DNA of 41,972 bases from Nitrospinae bacterium CG11_big_fil_rev_8_21_14_0_20_45_15. GTDB lineage: Bacteria > Nitrospinota > Nitrospinia > Nitrospinales > VA-1. This document shows, piece after piece, positions 25,304 to 33,939 of the stretch. Each line of letters begins with the position of its first letter. Positions within the stretch are counted from its first letter, which is position 1. The notes under the pieces are model-generated. The model was not told the DNA's origin, did no database searches, and was given only the letters and a program-made list of their open reading frames with translations. A program made the position numbers and the translations under genes. The stretch is from NCBI GenBank assembly GCA_002787235.1, contig PCWG01000010.1:156708-198679 (forward strand), read 5' to 3'.

Positions 25304-26860
25304 TTATGAATCGAAAGGTTTTTTCTGCGCAATAAAATAGGACTCAATCGCATCGGCCAAGGCATCTGCCGTGTAATCTTGCGGCACAATATCAACGCTC
25401 AAACCCTTTTGACGTGCCGTATCAGCAGTGATGGGACCAATGCAGGCAACGGCTACCGATTTCAGTTTTTCTAAATCTGCCCCCTCGATCAATTCCATAA
25501 AATTGATCACGGTCGATGATGAGGTGAAAGTGAGTGCATCGATTTCTCCGTCATTCAGCTTCCGCATAAATTCTTCCCGCATTATAGATAATGGCGCAAT
25601 CGTTTGATAAGCAGGAACGACATCGATTTCCGCGCCTAATTTTATGATTTCTTGTGGCAAAATTTCACGGGCAACTTTTGCGCGCGGAAGCAGGAAACGT
25701 TTGCCTGCAATCGGTTCCTCTTGCAAACATTCGAGCAACGCCTCAGCAATAAATTCTTTGGGGCTTGCGGTGACACGCAATCCCAGGTTGCGAACGGCCT
25801 GCTCTGTTTTGGGACCAATCGCATAGATGCGAACACCTTTCAAATCACGCAAATCGTGGTCTGTTTCCTTCAGCCTCTGCATGAAAAAATCAACGCCATT
25901 GACGCTCGTAAAGATCAGGCCATAATAGCTGTCCAAATTCTGCAATGCCTTGTCCAGTGGGCCCCAATCGTCTGGCGGAATCGTCTTTATCACCGGCATG
26001 GCGAGGGGTTCTGCGCCCATTTCTTCCAATGCCCGAATAAACGATTCGGATTGTCTTTCGGGTCGAGTGACGACAATGGTCTTACCGAAAAGAGGCAGTT
26101 TTTCGTACCAGTCGATTTCCTTCTTCAAATTGACCACTTCGCCGATAACTGTTAAAGCGGGCGGTGAGATATTTTCCTGCCTTGCTATTTCGCTGATAGT
26201 TGCCAACGTCCCGATACAGGTTTTTTGTTCACCGGTGGTGCCTTTTCGAATAACCGCAACAGGTGTTTCAGGATCTTTCCCGTATTCAATCAGCTTGGCA
26301 ACGATGTGCGGCAGTCGGCGCGCGCCCATGAGAAAAACCAGAGTGCCACTGCGCTTCGCTATATTTTCCCAGTCAATGGTTTCATCCTCCTGCGATTTTT
26401 CAGCACTTCCGGTAATGACTGAAAACGACGAGGACAGATGGCGATGCGTCAAGGGGATGCCTGCGTAGGCCGAAACGCCGGTGAATGAGGAAACTCCGGG
26501 AATGACAACAAAAGGGATGCCCGCTCGATTCAATGCCTGCGCTTCTTCGCCGCCGCGTCCAAATATAAAGGGATCGCCGCCTTTGAGGCGGGAGACTATT
26601 TTGCCTTCTCCGGCTTTTTCGATCAACAGTTCGTTGATCTCTTCCTGCTGGAGACTCGCAGTGCCGGCAATTTTTCCTGCATAAATCAATTCGCAGGAGT
26701 CCGGCGCATAACGCAAAAGAGCTTTGTTCACCAAGTGATCGTAGACGATGACATCCGACTTGATGAGGGTGTCTCGCCCTTTCAAAGTAAGGAGACCCGC
26801 ATCGCCCGGCCCCGCACCTATCAAATAAACAAAGCCTGTTTTATTTTTCAAATTCTTCAT
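25304..26860 (-). CDS. cobA-hemD: Uroporphyrinogen-III C-methyltransferase / uroporphyrinogen-III synthase fusion
   Basis: Bifunctional tetrapyrrole enzyme of 518 residues. The N-terminal ~245 residues are a SUMT/CobA domain (VYLIGAGPGDAGLLTLKG, VSRLKGGDPFIFGRGGEEA, VIPGVSSFTGVSAYAGIPLTHR split at S-F, FLMGARRLP). It turns uro'gen III into precorrin-2 for siroheme, heme d1 or B12. The C-terminal ~270 residues are HemD (TIVVTRPERQSESFIRAL, IFTSVNGVDFF, LPRAKVAREILPQEI, TFTSSSTVINF), which closes hydroxymethylbilane. Such fusions are common in anaerobes and delta-type lineages. The ATG at 26860 overlaps the rsmA end by 20 bp; the frame before it is not conserved. Confidence 0.94.
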   Translation of the reverse strand: MKNLKNKTGFVYLIGAGPGDAGLLTLKGRDTLIKSDVIVYDHLVNKALLRYAPDSCELIYAGKIAGTASLQQEEINELLIEKAGEGKIVSRLKGGDPFIFGRGGEEAQALNRAGIPFVVIPGVSSFTGVSAYAGIPLTHRHLSSSFSVITGSAEKSQEDETIDWENIAKRSGTLVFLMGARRLPHIVAKLIEYGKDPETPVAVIRKGTTGEQKTCIGTLATISEIARQENISPPALTVIGEVVNLKKEIDWYEKLPLFGKTIVVTRPERQSESFIRALEEMGAEPLAMPVIKTIPPDDWGPLDKALQNLDSYYGLIFTSVNGVDFFMQRLKETDHDLRDLKGVRIYAIGPKTEQAVRNLGLRVTASPKEFIAEALLECLQEEPIAGKRFLLPRAKVAREILPQEIIKLGAEIDVVPAYQTIAPLSIMREEFMRKLNDGEIDALTFTSSSTVINFMELIEGADLEKLKSVAVACIGPITADTARQKGLSVDIVPQDYTADALADAIESYFIAQKKPFDS

Positions 26861-27638
26861 TAGAATGATAGAGAAAATCAGCAAGATCTGCAAATTCCTG
26901 CAAAGAGAGTGTTTCTCCTCTGCGGGAAAGGTCAATATCTGCAAGGAAAGTATGATCTTTCTCTTTTTTGAATTGTTTGTGCCAAAGTTTGAAATTATTC
27001 TTCAGCATTTTTCGTTTGTGAAAAAATGCCGCATGAACCACTTTGAAAAAAATCTTCTCATCCAAAGTCTGAACACGTGGTTTTTCAAGAGGTGTGATTT
27101 TAACAACAGAGGAATCCACTTTCGGTGCGGGCAAAAAAGCATTTTTCCCAACCTCAAGCACACGCTCTACATCACAATGATATTGCAAATATACGGTGAG
27201 GGATCCGTACTCTTTACTGTCTGGCTCGGCTGAAAATCGATCCACCACTTCTTTCTGCAACATCAGCGTCATGTCCTGAATATGAGCGCGATAAGTTATC
27301 AAACGCTTCAGGATATGCGTGGCGGCATAATAGGGTAAATTGGAAACGACTTTGAACGGATGCGGCAGAGAACCGAAATCGAATTTCAAGGCATCGGCGA
27401 GTATGAACTCGACGTGTTCCTGTGAAGCAAATTCTTTTTTTATCGGACCAAAAAGTTTGGGATCGATTTCAATGGCAATCAATCGCCCGGCCTGTTCTGC
27501 CAGTCGATGAGTCAACACACCCTTCCCCGGCCCTATCTCTACAACGCAATCGTCTTTGGAAATTCCAGCACTCGCTACAATCTCGTCGGCAACTTCTTCA
27601 TCGATCAGGAAATTCTGTCCCAGCGGTCTTTTCTTCAT
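26841..27638 (-). CDS. rsmA: 16S rRNA (A1518/A1519-N6,N6)-dimethyltransferase
   Basis: KsgA enzyme that dimethylates two adenosines in helix 45 late in 30S assembly. The 265 residues show RPLGQNFLID, the SAM loop VVEIGPGKGVLTHRL, IEIDPKL, the catalytic NLPYYAATHIL and FLPAPKVDSSVVKI. The ATG at 27638 overlaps the pdxA stop as ATGA, so the two are translationally coupled. cobA-hemD overlaps its 3' end. The rsmA-pdxA pairing is common in proteobacteria. Confidence 0.96.
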   Translation of the reverse strand: MKKRPLGQNFLIDEEVADEIVASAGISKDDCVVEIGPGKGVLTHRLAEQAGRLIAIEIDPKLFGPIKKEFASQEHVEFILADALKFDFGSLPHPFKVVSNLPYYAATHILKRLITYRAHIQDMTLMLQKEVVDRFSAEPDSKEYGSLTVYLQYHCDVERVLEVGKNAFLPAPKVDSSVVKITPLEKPRVQTLDEKIFFKVVHAAFFHKRKMLKNNFKLWHKQFKKEKDHTFLADIDLSRRGETLSLQEFADLADFLYHSNEEFEK

Positions 27639-28636
27639 CCCTTCCCCACACAGGCACTTTTGGAAAATTGCGCGGCTGACTGGAGAACATTGATCATGCT
27701 GGTGGGATCGGCTATGCCTTTCCAGGCAATGTCGAACGCTGTCCCATGATCCACCGAAATACGCAGGATGGGAAGGCCGAGGGTGATGTTGATGGCATGA
27801 CCTTGCGATTCCATTTTAACAGGTATCATTCCCTGATCGTGGTACATGGCAATCACCGCATCGTGTTGGATCGTTCGCGAAAACAGGGCATCGGCTGAAA
27901 ACGGACCCTCTGCCAGTATCCCTTCTTTTTGGGCTTTTTCAATGGCAGGCACAATCGTTTCAGCTTCTTCTTTGCCAAACACGCCACCGTCTCCACAATG
28001 CGGATTGAGTCCGACCACTGCAATCCGCGGTTGCGCGGTGACATGACGGACCAACCAATTGTTGACTAATTTGAGAGTATCGTAAATGGCTTCTGTTGTG
28101 ATGAGTCCGGGAACATCCTGGATACTCGCATGGGTGGTGACCAGGGCAACACGAAGTTTCTTGCCCGCAAGCATGAGTACCGTTTTCGATGCACCGGTCA
28201 ACTCGCCCAGCAACTCGGTGTGTCCGGGATAATGATGGCCCGCCTTGTGAATGCTTTCCTTACTGATGGGAGCGGTGACGATGATGTCAATCTCCTGTTG
28301 CAAAGCCATTTGAACCGCTTTCTTAATATACTCAACGGATGCGGAACCCCCTGCAAGACTGGCAACACCGGGCGCGATGTCTTCCGACATTGTGTTTGGA
28401 TCAAGCACACAGAGTTGATTTTTTTCCGCGGGCAATTCCGGAAAACTTGTAACGGGGACAATGCTCAATCCAGTCGCCCAAAGGCGGGCGGCTCTTTCAA
28501 GAGTGCAAACATCTCCAATGACGACGACTCGACTGCTTGCAGGTAAAGGGTATTGGGAAAAACTTTTGACGATGATTTCGGGGCCCACCCCAGCTGGGTC
28601 TCCCATCGTCACAGCAATTCTTTGAAACGATTCCAA
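27635..28636 (-). CDS. pdxA: 4-hydroxythreonine-4-phosphate dehydrogenase
   Basis: Oxidises 4-phosphohydroxy-L-threonine in the DXP-dependent route to pyridoxal phosphate. It uses the same DXP pool as dxr in this window. The 333 residues carry VTMGDPAGVGPEI, VTAPISKESIHKAGHHYPGHTE split at H-K with a metal His, LVTTHASI, GLNPHCGDGGVFG and MYHDQGMIPVKM. The start is TTG at 28636, supported by GGAG about 8 nt upstream. The first ATG downstream would cut into the MGDPAG motif. Confidence 0.95.
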   Translation of the reverse strand: MESFQRIAVTMGDPAGVGPEIIVKSFSQYPLPASSRVVVIGDVCTLERAARLWATGLSIVPVTSFPELPAEKNQLCVLDPNTMSEDIAPGVASLAGGSASVEYIKKAVQMALQQEIDIIVTAPISKESIHKAGHHYPGHTELLGELTGASKTVLMLAGKKLRVALVTTHASIQDVPGLITTEAIYDTLKLVNNWLVRHVTAQPRIAVVGLNPHCGDGGVFGKEEAETIVPAIEKAQKEGILAEGPFSADALFSRTIQHDAVIAMYHDQGMIPVKMESQGHAINITLGLPILRISVDHGTAFDIAWKGIADPTSMINVLQSAAQFSKSACVGKG

Positions 28637-28661
28637 GGATTAGGCTCCGCAAATGAATTTT

Positions 28662-28687
28662 CCGGTCGGGCAGGACTGCCCGACCGG
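28662..28687 (-). terminator. Perfect 12-bp hairpin between pckA and pdxA
   Basis: CCGGTCGGGCAG (28662-28673) and CTGCCCGACCGG (28676-28687) with only GA between them. The stem is very GC-rich. On the minus strand it follows pckA by 15 nt and is followed by AAAATTC, not a clear U-run. It probably ends or stabilises the pckA transcript. Confidence 0.55.
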
Positions 28688-28702
28688 GAAGGGATCAACT
28701 GA

Positions 28703-30352
28703 TTATTTTATTTTACGTACTGTGCCCTTGATCTTGCTGGCAGGAGTTGGACTGGGGCTGGCAGAAAGGATTTCTTTGCTGACCCCTTGCTCGTATTGTT
28801 TGAAATTTTCGATGAACTGCGCGGCGAGTTCCTGAGCTTTTTTATCGTACTCGTTCTTTTTCTTCCAGGTATTTCGCGGGTTCAACACATCATCTGGAAC
28901 ATTGGGAACTGACTTGGGAATATGCAATCCAAAAATCGGGTCGGCCTCAGTTTCAACATTGTTCAACGAGCCATCCAATATCGCGTGGATCATTGCGCGC
29001 GTGTGTGCAATCTCCATGCGGTTGCCAACGCCATACGGTCCACCCGTCCATCCCGTATTCACCAGCCAGCAGGAAACTTTGTGCTCGGCGATTTTTTTAC
29101 CCAGCATATTGGCGTAAACCGAGGGATGAAGCGTCATGAACGGCGCACCAAAACAGGTACTGAAAATAGCAGAAGGTTCACGGCTCAAACCCTTTTCGGT
29201 TCCCGCTACTTTAGCGGTGTACCCTGAAATAAAGTGATACATCGCCTGTTCTGGTGTCATCCTTGAAACCGGAGGCATAACGCCATAGGCATCGCAGGTG
29301 AGCATGATAACGTGTTTGGGATGCCCGCCCATGCCCGATGGAACCGCGTTCGCGATGTGGGAAATGGGATAACTGGCGCGCGTATTTTCGGTGAGACTGG
29401 CATTGTCCAAATCCAATCGACGGGTATCTGGATCGATCATCACATTTTCCAAAATAGTACCAAATCGTCGGGTACATGCGAAAATTTCCGGCTCGGCTTG
29501 TTCCGACAAGCGGATCACTTTGGCATAACAACCGCCTTCAAAATTGAACACACCCTTGTCACTCCAACCATGCTCGTCGTCACCAATCAATTGACGATCG
29601 GGATCGGCCGACAGAGTGGTTTTTCCTGTTCCCGATAAACCAAAAAAGATCGCTGATTCGTCATTGGCCCCGATATTGGCAGAACAATGCATCGACATGA
29701 CATTGTGTTTTTGGGGCAACAAATAGTTGAGTACGGAAAAAACAGATTTTTTGATCTCGCCTGCGTAGCTGGTTCCACCAATAAGAACCAATTGGCGTCC
29801 GTAATCGACGACCACAAATACTTCTGAATTGGTACCGTCAATTTCTGGAACGGCCTGGAAATCCGGAACGTGGATGATGGTGAATCCCGGATCGTGCGTT
29901 TCGAGTTTCTCTGGATCCTTGATTTGAATGAACATGTTGCGCGCAAACAAACTATGCCAGGCATGCTGGGTAATCACCCTTATGTGAAGCTGGTGATCGG
30001 GATCCGCACCGGCGCAACAATCCTGTATATAAAGATCTCTGCCTTGAAGATAGGCGAGCACGCGGGAATACAAAGCTTCAAATTGGTCTACAGTGAAAGG
30101 GCGATTGACTTTGCCCCACCAGACGTTCTCTTCACTGGAGGATTCCTTAACTATAAATTTATCATTGGGAGCCCGGCCCGTGTGTTGTCCGGTTTCAATG
30201 CAGACAGGCCCCATATGTGCAAGCATACCCTCTTTGTTCTCAACGATTTTTTCGTAGAGCTGGGCGGTTGTTAGATTCCAATAAATTTCTTTAACGTTCT
30301 TTATGCCGTGTTGTCCTAAGCCAACTTTGTGTTTTAAGCCTTTTTTGGGCAT
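28703..30352 (-). CDS. pckA: Phosphoenolpyruvate carboxykinase (ATP)
   Basis: Interconverts oxaloacetate and PEP with ATP; gluconeogenic, or anaplerotic in some autotrophs. The 549 residues include the P-loop kinase-1a motif GLSGTGKTTLSADP, kinase-2 LIGDDEHGW, the FEGGCYAK segment with metal-binding residues, and TGWTGGPYGVG. It is about 10-20 residues longer than usual because of a Pro/Ser/Lys tail (SPTPASKIKGTVRKIK). AGAGGGAT sits about 6 nt before the ATG. It diverges from the spermidine-synthase-like gene. Confidence 0.96.
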   Translation of the reverse strand: MPKKGLKHKVGLGQHGIKNVKEIYWNLTTAQLYEKIVENKEGMLAHMGPVCIETGQHTGRAPNDKFIVKESSSEENVWWGKVNRPFTVDQFEALYSRVLAYLQGRDLYIQDCCAGADPDHQLHIRVITQHAWHSLFARNMFIQIKDPEKLETHDPGFTIIHVPDFQAVPEIDGTNSEVFVVVDYGRQLVLIGGTSYAGEIKKSVFSVLNYLLPQKHNVMSMHCSANIGANDESAIFFGLSGTGKTTLSADPDRQLIGDDEHGWSDKGVFNFEGGCYAKVIRLSEQAEPEIFACTRRFGTILENVMIDPDTRRLDLDNASLTENTRASYPISHIANAVPSGMGGHPKHVIMLTCDAYGVMPPVSRMTPEQAMYHFISGYTAKVAGTEKGLSREPSAIFSTCFGAPFMTLHPSVYANMLGKKIAEHKVSCWLVNTGWTGGPYGVGNRMEIAHTRAMIHAILDGSLNNVETEADPIFGLHIPKSVPNVPDDVLNPRNTWKKKNEYDKKAQELAAQFIENFKQYEQGVSKEILSASPSPTPASKIKGTVRKIK

Positions 30353-30413
30353 CGCGTATCCCTCTGGACAGAAATGTAAACTAAATGAATTGATAAAAAC
30401 ATACTATCATAGA

Positions 30414-30440
30414 CGGCTTTATCAGCCGAATATTTTTTTT
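30414..30440 (+). terminator. Intrinsic-terminator-like hairpin upstream of the spermidine-synthase-like gene
   Basis: CGGCT (30414-30418), loop TTATC, AGCCG (30424-30428), then AATA and eight T residues. It has the right shape for plus-strand termination but lies in the divergent pckA/SpeE-like intergenic region. It would act as an attenuator in the leader of the rightward gene or end a small transcript. Confidence 0.4.
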
Positions 30441-30491
30441 CTAAGGAACCAAGACGAAAAGTATTGTAAAATATGCACTTACTAACACCCG

Positions 30492-31421
30492 ATGGAGAGA
30501 AATCTGTTGACGGACAACAATAAAACTGCAAATAGTCCGGTAATCCTTGCCAAAACCGAGACGAAATTCAACCTGATTTATGTGATCCAAACAGGAGACT
30601 TTCGAGAAATCTGGTTTAAAGGCAAGGGGGAACGCGATTTTTTCCTGCAGAGCCGTATCAACCTGCAAAGCCCTTTCGATCCTGAGCTGGTGTATTCACA
30701 AATGATGATGGCCTCTCTCTTTTTGAAACCGAATCCAAAACGAATCTTAATGATCGGTTTGGGAGCCGCCGTGGTCTCCAACTTTATGCACCATCAATTT
30801 TCCAATCTTCATCTGGATGTGGTGGAAATCGACCCGATGGTACTGACGGCCGCAAAAAAGTATTTTTTTCTGAAAGAATCACCCCGCTACAAGGTGCATA
30901 TTCTGGATGGACGCGTCTTTCTGAAAAACCAGATCGGCGGTGAAACCTACGATATGGTTTTTTTAGATGCTTTCAAGAGCGGTTCGGTTCCTTATCACTT
31001 AAAAACGGTTGAGTTTTACCGCGAAATCAAAGCGGTCTTGTGTCCCGACGGACTGGTCTGCTCCAACCTTTACGGCAAAAGCAACGAGATGAAACCCAGC
31101 GACCGCAAATCCTTCCAAAAAGTATTCTCCAATATTTACACTTTTGAAGATCCCGATCGGGTCGCTACGGTTCTTTTAGCCCAAAATGGAGAAAAGCAGT
31201 GGTCTGCTAAAGACTTTAGGAATTCAGCAAATCAATGGGAGGGGAAATTTGGATTTTCCATGAAATCCGTCGCGAGTTATTTCAAACAGGGTCAATTTGC
31301 CCCCGACTCTGGAAGCGAATTCAAAGACGACTTTACGAATGCGGAGTTTGCCCGCGCGGTCGAAAAAAACAACTCCAACGATTCGCTGTACCGGCCCTAC
31401 CCCATCCAGAACACGCATTGA
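30492..31421 (+). CDS. Spermidine synthase-like (SpeE-fold) protein
   Basis: A 309-residue protein with the spermidine-synthase Rossmann domain. ILMIGLGAAVVSNFMH is the cosubstrate-binding loop, DVVEIDPMVLTAAKKYF the motif-II acid, ILDGRVFL the next loop and YDMVFLDAFKSGSVPYHL the catalytic region. The usual D-S-x-D-P catalytic motif is replaced by LDAFKSG, so aminopropyl transfer is uncertain; many such proteins are non-polyamine methyltransferases or unknown. Two starts are possible: the ATG at 30492, or the TTG at 30507 preceded by GGAGAG. A polyamine link with the DHS-like gene at 13.5 kb is only suggestive. Confidence 0.78.
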   Translation: MERNLLTDNNKTANSPVILAKTETKFNLIYVIQTGDFREIWFKGKGERDFFLQSRINLQSPFDPELVYSQMMMASLFLKPNPKRILMIGLGAAVVSNFMHHQFSNLHLDVVEIDPMVLTAAKKYFFLKESPRYKVHILDGRVFLKNQIGGETYDMVFLDAFKSGSVPYHLKTVEFYREIKAVLCPDGLVCSNLYGKSNEMKPSDRKSFQKVFSNIYTFEDPDRVATVLLAQNGEKQWSAKDFRNSANQWEGKFGFSMKSVASYFKQGQFAPDSGSEFKDDFTNAEFARAVEKNNSNDSLYRPYPIQNTH

Positions 31422-31439
31422 ACTCTTTGCAAAGCCCCA

Positions 31440-32849
31440 TCACGCTTTGCCTTTCCAGCGGCGTACGTCTTTCATGAATTTGTTGCGGTCCATTTCGCTG
31501 TCCCAGGGGAAAGCATCCATCAAGGGTTCGAAGGCGTAATTCGATTTGTCTTTCGGCGGTATCTCGAAACTGCCGTTTGCCACTCGATAAATATTATTGA
31601 AGGTTCGGTAATTTCCACACAGGGCAACATAATCCCACGACGTCTCTCCCTGAATCAAGGCATGCAATTCAGACGCTGAAATGCCTTCGTAGAGGCTGAT
31701 TTTCCCAAGCGCGCCGTTTTGAATGACGAAGGGCACTTGCTCGAAATCCACGCTCCATATTTCCGAACCGTCTTGCCCGAACACTTCCAATTGATAAGCG
31801 ATCTGCCAATGTTGCCAACCGGCCAGGGTATCGCTTTTTCTCCAGCGATCAGCCAGTTCATTTTCTATAAAGTTCCGAATGTTTGCCATTTCCTCTTCGT
31901 GACATTTGGGGTCTTTCGTCTGTGTCCGAATCGGTGGCACCTCTGCACCGGGCTTGAAAACAACTTTGTGGCTGTCGTCTTCTGCCACACGCACAAAAGG
32001 GGACGATTGCTTTTCAATCCGAATCTCATTCGCAGAAATATGCGCAACGTCGCCGGGAAAATAACATTCGCATTGAACATCAGGATAAAACGCTTTCAAA
32101 TCCTGGAGGTACTGCTCCTGTGTGGTGGGAAAGGAATAACGGTTGAGAAAGGTGAATTCATCGCGATAACGAAATGCGGCGGAACCGGGGACCACAAACC
32201 GGGGCTCCAGTGCGCGGATGATATTCAAAAAGGAACAGTACTCATCCATCGGCAATTCCATCGGCTTGTTGTACGAAAAATTTCCTTCCAGCAGGGGAAG
32301 AAAACGGGCGTGTGCAAAATCGAGATGCCCGTACAATTCACGAATGTGCTGGATGATCTCGGGACTGACGATGGTATCGACTTGATTCCACACCGTTACT
32401 TCGCCATCGTGAACGATGAGTCCATGCTCGGGAAAATAATCCTGAGCGGTGCTGGACTGATTGAGCGACGGGGTGGGGATCAGCGTCACATCGCGAATTT
32501 TGATCGGTTCAAAATCGGCAACGATGCGGACGTTTTCAAATTCCAATTCTTTTATGACTTCGATGAGAATGTCATCGTTGGGAACGAGTATCGTCGCATC
32601 GGGCTTGAGAATGTTTTTTCTATTACGCGCAATATAAGCAAGGGTGCGAACGTCGAAATGATCTTGATGCCGATGGGAAATATTGAGGACATCGACGGGT
32701 GGAATTTTATCTATTTCCAACTTTATCTTCGGACAGAGAACGTTGATTTCCTCCCAAAGATAATCAAACCATACGGGATCGGACAAAATAACGGTTTCGG
32801 CAGATTGGGTAACAAGACAGGCGTGCCCGACCAATGTGGTTTTTATCAC
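31440..32849 (-). CDS. Metallo-beta-lactamase-fold hydrolase with long C-terminal domain
   Basis: A 469-residue cytoplasmic protein. Residues 1-~270 are an MBL-fold domain of the UlaG/NAPE-PLD-like type: TTLVGHACLV at the start, zinc motif H59-R-H61-Q-D63-H64, and later His/Asp ligands around FAHARFLPLLEGNF and VVPGSAAFRYRDE. The remaining ~200 residues are unassigned; they contain IWSVDFEQVPFVIQNG and an aromatic C-terminus, and resemble the C-terminal part of CMP-Neu5Ac-hydroxylase-like MBL proteins only loosely. Start is GTG at 32849, with AAGGAA 6 nt upstream. It converges on the SpeE-like gene with an 18-nt gap. Confidence 0.8.
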   Translation of the reverse strand: MIKTTLVGHACLVTQSAETVILSDPVWFDYLWEEINVLCPKIKLEIDKIPPVDVLNISHRHQDHFDVRTLAYIARNRKNILKPDATILVPNDDILIEVIKELEFENVRIVADFEPIKIRDVTLIPTPSLNQSSTAQDYFPEHGLIVHDGEVTVWNQVDTIVSPEIIQHIRELYGHLDFAHARFLPLLEGNFSYNKPMELPMDEYCSFLNIIRALEPRFVVPGSAAFRYRDEFTFLNRYSFPTTQEQYLQDLKAFYPDVQCECYFPGDVAHISANEIRIEKQSSPFVRVAEDDSHKVVFKPGAEVPPIRTQTKDPKCHEEEMANIRNFIENELADRWRKSDTLAGWQHWQIAYQLEVFGQDGSEIWSVDFEQVPFVIQNGALGKISLYEGISASELHALIQGETSWDYVALCGNYRTFNNIYRVANGSFEIPPKDKSNYAFEPLMDAFPWDSEMDRNKFMKDVRRWKGKA

Positions 32850-32915
32850 GATGCATTCCTTAATTTAAGAAGTCAAAAGAGGGAGGATACCCGAAGGGAC
32901 GTCGTAATTCAAGCG

Positions 32916-33100
32916 GGCAACCGGGCCTCGCCCGATAGAAATTGAACTATCCAGAGATCGTTGCTATAAAATTCAAAGTTTCTAAATGGACCCCGCTTCC
33001 GGCGGGTGCGTGCTAAAATACAATTAGATTTGCGATTGCGCACAACCCGCTAGCTAGATAGATAGGCAAGGTAAAACCAGTTCACTCCCGCTTGGCGGGC
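32916..33100. repeat. Cluster of GC-rich inverted repeats before the MBL gene
   Basis: CGGGC/GCCCG over an 11-nt loop near 32916-32936; GATAG/CTATC next to it; CCCGC (32992-32996) with GCGGG (33002-33006); the latter, extended as GCGGGTGCG, can also pair with CGCAC-AA-CCCGC near 33041-33052. CCCGC/GCGGG recurs at the methyltransferase stop (33087-33100). The composition is unlike the AT-rich spacers elsewhere. No T-run follows any stem. Confidence 0.45.
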
Positions 33101-33915
33101 GGGGATGGCTCGTCAGGCAGACGGGCTAAAAGGTTGAAGGTGTTTTCAGATTTGAGCAAGCGGTTGGCGATCCAGGCGACGACTCCATACCGGCGCGAGC
33201 AATACTTTTCGAGATGAAGGATTTCCATCCCTTGCGAACGCAAAACTTCTGTAACCAAATTGGGATCGATCCCGCCAAATTGGCGTTGATAATCGGCCAA
33301 TTCGTATTTGTCTTCAAACAATGCGATGCCGCGCCATTTCATTTCCATCCGATAAGCGACCTCGTGCACCCAGGTCAGCAAACGATGCAGTTGATAACGA
33401 AACGGCGATTTTATTTTTTGTTTTAAAGGTTCAAAAAAAATCAGAAGCACTCCACCAGGTTTTAATTTATCGCACATCTTCTTTAGATTCGTCTCGGGAT
33501 CGTAGAGATGGTGCAGGAGTGCCGAGGCGACGATGGCAGACCACTGATCTTCGTTTTCTTCCAAAAAACTTTCGACATCGGAGCAGATCAACCGCGCACG
33601 CTCCTGATCCTTATCTTCGATTTTACTTTTCAAAACATCGAGCATGGCTTCGGATAAATCCACTCCTGTCATTGCGTAACCACGCTCAAGAAATTTCAGG
33701 TAGAGATAGCCCGTTCCACAACCCAGATCCAGAATCTGCCCGTCGTCTGATCCGATTTCCTTGCAGACCTTATGCACGGCGCGCCGCAACACACGTTTCT
33801 GAAAAAAATTGGTTTGCTCGGGATGGCGTTCGAGGTAGAGCGGGCCTTCCAATCGGTGAACGACTCTGTTTTCCTCAAGAATTTTTTCGCGAAGCTCGGG
33901 ATTGAGATCATTCAT
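33082..33915 (-). CDS. Class I SAM-dependent methyltransferase
   Basis: A 277-residue methyltransferase. Motif I is ILDLGCGTGYLYLKFLERGY, motif II TGVDLSEAML, motif IV AIVASALLHHLYDPE and the post-motif LKPGGVLLIFFEPL. The N-terminal RLEGPLYLERHPEQTN and the C-terminal amphipathic region (RYQLHRLLTWVHEVAYRM) suggest a lipid- or glycan-associated substrate, but no family gives the acceptor. It is the last gene of the 33-40 kb cluster, 24 nt after the SPASM-type radical SAM gene. Confidence 0.85.
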   Translation of the reverse strand: MNDLNPELREKILEENRVVHRLEGPLYLERHPEQTNFFQKRVLRRAVHKVCKEIGSDDGQILDLGCGTGYLYLKFLERGYAMTGVDLSEAMLDVLKSKIEDKDQERARLICSDVESFLEENEDQWSAIVASALLHHLYDPETNLKKMCDKLKPGGVLLIFFEPLKQKIKSPFRYQLHRLLTWVHEVAYRMEMKWRGIALFEDKYELADYQRQFGGIDPNLVTEVLRSQGMEILHLEKYCSRRYGVVAWIANRLLKSENTFNLLARLPDEPSPPAKRE

Positions 33916-33939
33916 GATAGATACTCTGCATTAGGAAAT

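Noticed and set aside
28662-28687. Classical intrinsic terminator after pckA
   Set aside because: The stem is excellent but no U-run follows in the minus direction, so it is listed as a hairpin with uncertain function.
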